NCBI GenBank assembly: GCA_029203165.1
Contig: CP119308.1
Coordinates: 620,001-684,000, forward strand
DNA: 64,000 bases
Direction: 5' to 3'
From: Candidatus Microbacterium colombiense
Lineage (GTDB): Bacteria; Actinomycetota; Actinomycetes; Actinomycetales; Microbacteriaceae
Shown: in pieces, positions 63,495 to 64,000 of the stretch
Numbering within the stretch: the stretch's first letter is position 1
Layout of the letters: each line of letters starts with the position of its first letter
Translations under genes and position numbers: made by a program
Notes under the pieces: model-generated
What the model was told of the DNA's origin: nothing
The model's database searches: none
Seen by the model: only the letters and a program-made list of their open reading frames with translations

Positions 63495-64000
63495 GCGCCC
63501 TCCCGCTGGTCGAGGGCGAGATTGAGCTCGGCGACGTTGATGCGCTCCTCGCCGAGGAATCCCAGATCCCGCCCTTGAATCCTAGACTCCACGAGCGTGC
63601 GCACCTCGTCGTCGGACAGCCCGCGCGCCTCGGCGATCCGCGGCACCTGCAGCAGCGCGTAGGCCACGCTGATGTGCGGATCGAGCCCGGAGCCGGATGC
63701 CGTGACCGCGTCGGCGGGCACCTGCGAGACGTCCACCCCCTCGCGGGCGGCGACGGCCGCACGCCGAGACTCGATCGACGAGATGAGGTCGGGGTTCTCG
63801 GGCCCCAGGTTGCTGCCGCTCGAGGCTGCTCCGTCGTAGCCGTCACCCGCCGCCGACGGCCGTGACTGGAAGTACTGCGGCAGGGCCTCGCCGTCGGCGT
63901 CGGTGAAGGACTGGCCGATCAGCGCGCTTCCGCGATCGTCGGCCAGCGGCGACCCGTTCGCCTGCCAGGGCAGGAGCAACTGGCCGACGCCGGTGATCAG
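63491..64000 (-). CDS. kdpC: Potassium-transporting ATPase subunit KdpC, 5' end missing
   Basis: The readable part ends in the family signature DLGFLGEERINVAELNLALDQ, and GSGLDPHISVAYALLQVPRIAEARGLS and QYFQSRPSAAGDGYDGAASSGSNLGPENPDL are typical. The start lies beyond the window edge: the last seven codons before the edge read LITGVGQ, the usual end of the membrane anchor. KdpC stabilises ATP binding to the KdpB subunit. kdpF, kdpA and kdpB are expected just upstream, outside the window. Confidence 0.93.
   Translation of the reverse strand: MITGVGQLLLPWQANGSPLADDRGSALIGQSFTDADGEALPQYFQSRPSAAGDGYDGAASSGSNLGPENPDLISSIESRRAAVAAREGVDVSQVPADAVTASGSGLDPHISVAYALLQVPRIAEARGLSDDEVRTLVESRIQGRDLGFLGEERINVAELNLALDQREGA

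Noticed and set aside
60954..63578. An 874-residue plus-strand frame opposite kdpD
   Set aside because: Antisense shadow of a clear KdpD; no domain is recognisable.

Overview
The window is a high-GC actinobacterial chromosome segment. Codon use, the very frequent GGATGC/GCATCC words, GTG starts and the gene set (DUF3516 helicase, protealysin plus emfourin, Pr6Pr and DoxX membrane proteins, KdpCDE) fit Microbacteriaceae, most likely Microbacterium. This assignment is inference from family content, not from a marker gene. No rRNA, tRNA, insertion sequence, prophage or CRISPR array was seen.

Layout. (1) 0.1-7.6 kb: a LacI regulator with candidate operators, a SnoaL-like/bicupin/nitrilase operon, a LysR regulator divergent from an orphan HisD-family dehydrogenase, and a short-chain dehydrogenase; this looks like a small catabolic locus. 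(2) 7.9-18.3 kb: an ArsR plus double-AHSA1 pair, a flavin amine oxidase whose segments are in circularly permuted order, membrane proteins, RNase H, an emfourin/protealysin pair, and two AztD-like lipoproteins behind a Zur/Fur-type box. (3) 18.3-35.5 kb: a sugar ABC transporter and GH63-like enzyme, an AAA/DUF4143 ATPase preceded by five repeats at a strict 22-nt period, then a GntR regulator divergent from a GH42 / GcvPA-like / GcvPB-like / AcoX-like kinase / SDR operon. The ABC operon and the GntR/GH42 region share one operator. (4) 35.6-41.9 kb: HxlR with an azoreductase-like flavoprotein, then a VanRS-VanY-racemase-ligase cell-wall cluster. (5) 42-51.2 kb: DUF3516 helicase, DeoD, AlkD-like protein, FUSC transporter, a large LuxR-type ATPase and a cold-shock protein. 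(6) 51.2-57.9 kb: an iron-siderophore ABC transporter and siderophore-interacting protein behind two DtxR-type boxes, then a hydrolase and TetR with paired operators. (7) 58.1-64 kb: aldo-keto reductase, a membrane protein, and kdpE, kdpD and the end of kdpC.

Two features cut across the layout. First, many gene boundaries carry palindromic elements in which one short word occurs about twice forward and twice inverted; the word differs between loci but the design is the same. One such element appears to lie inside the AcoX-like gene. Second, 26.2-38.5 kb is dense in single-base insertions and deletions that break almost every gene while leaving family motifs intact. Isolated indels also occur in the racemase, helicase and a siderophore permease gene. 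This pattern looks more like consensus-sequence error than gene decay, but only resequencing can tell.

The best candidate for an undescribed system is the GcvPA/GcvPB-like pair with an AcoX-like kinase and an SDR. It has no GcvT or GcvH, several canonical GcvP motifs are replaced, and it sits behind a glycosidase under a sugar-type operator.
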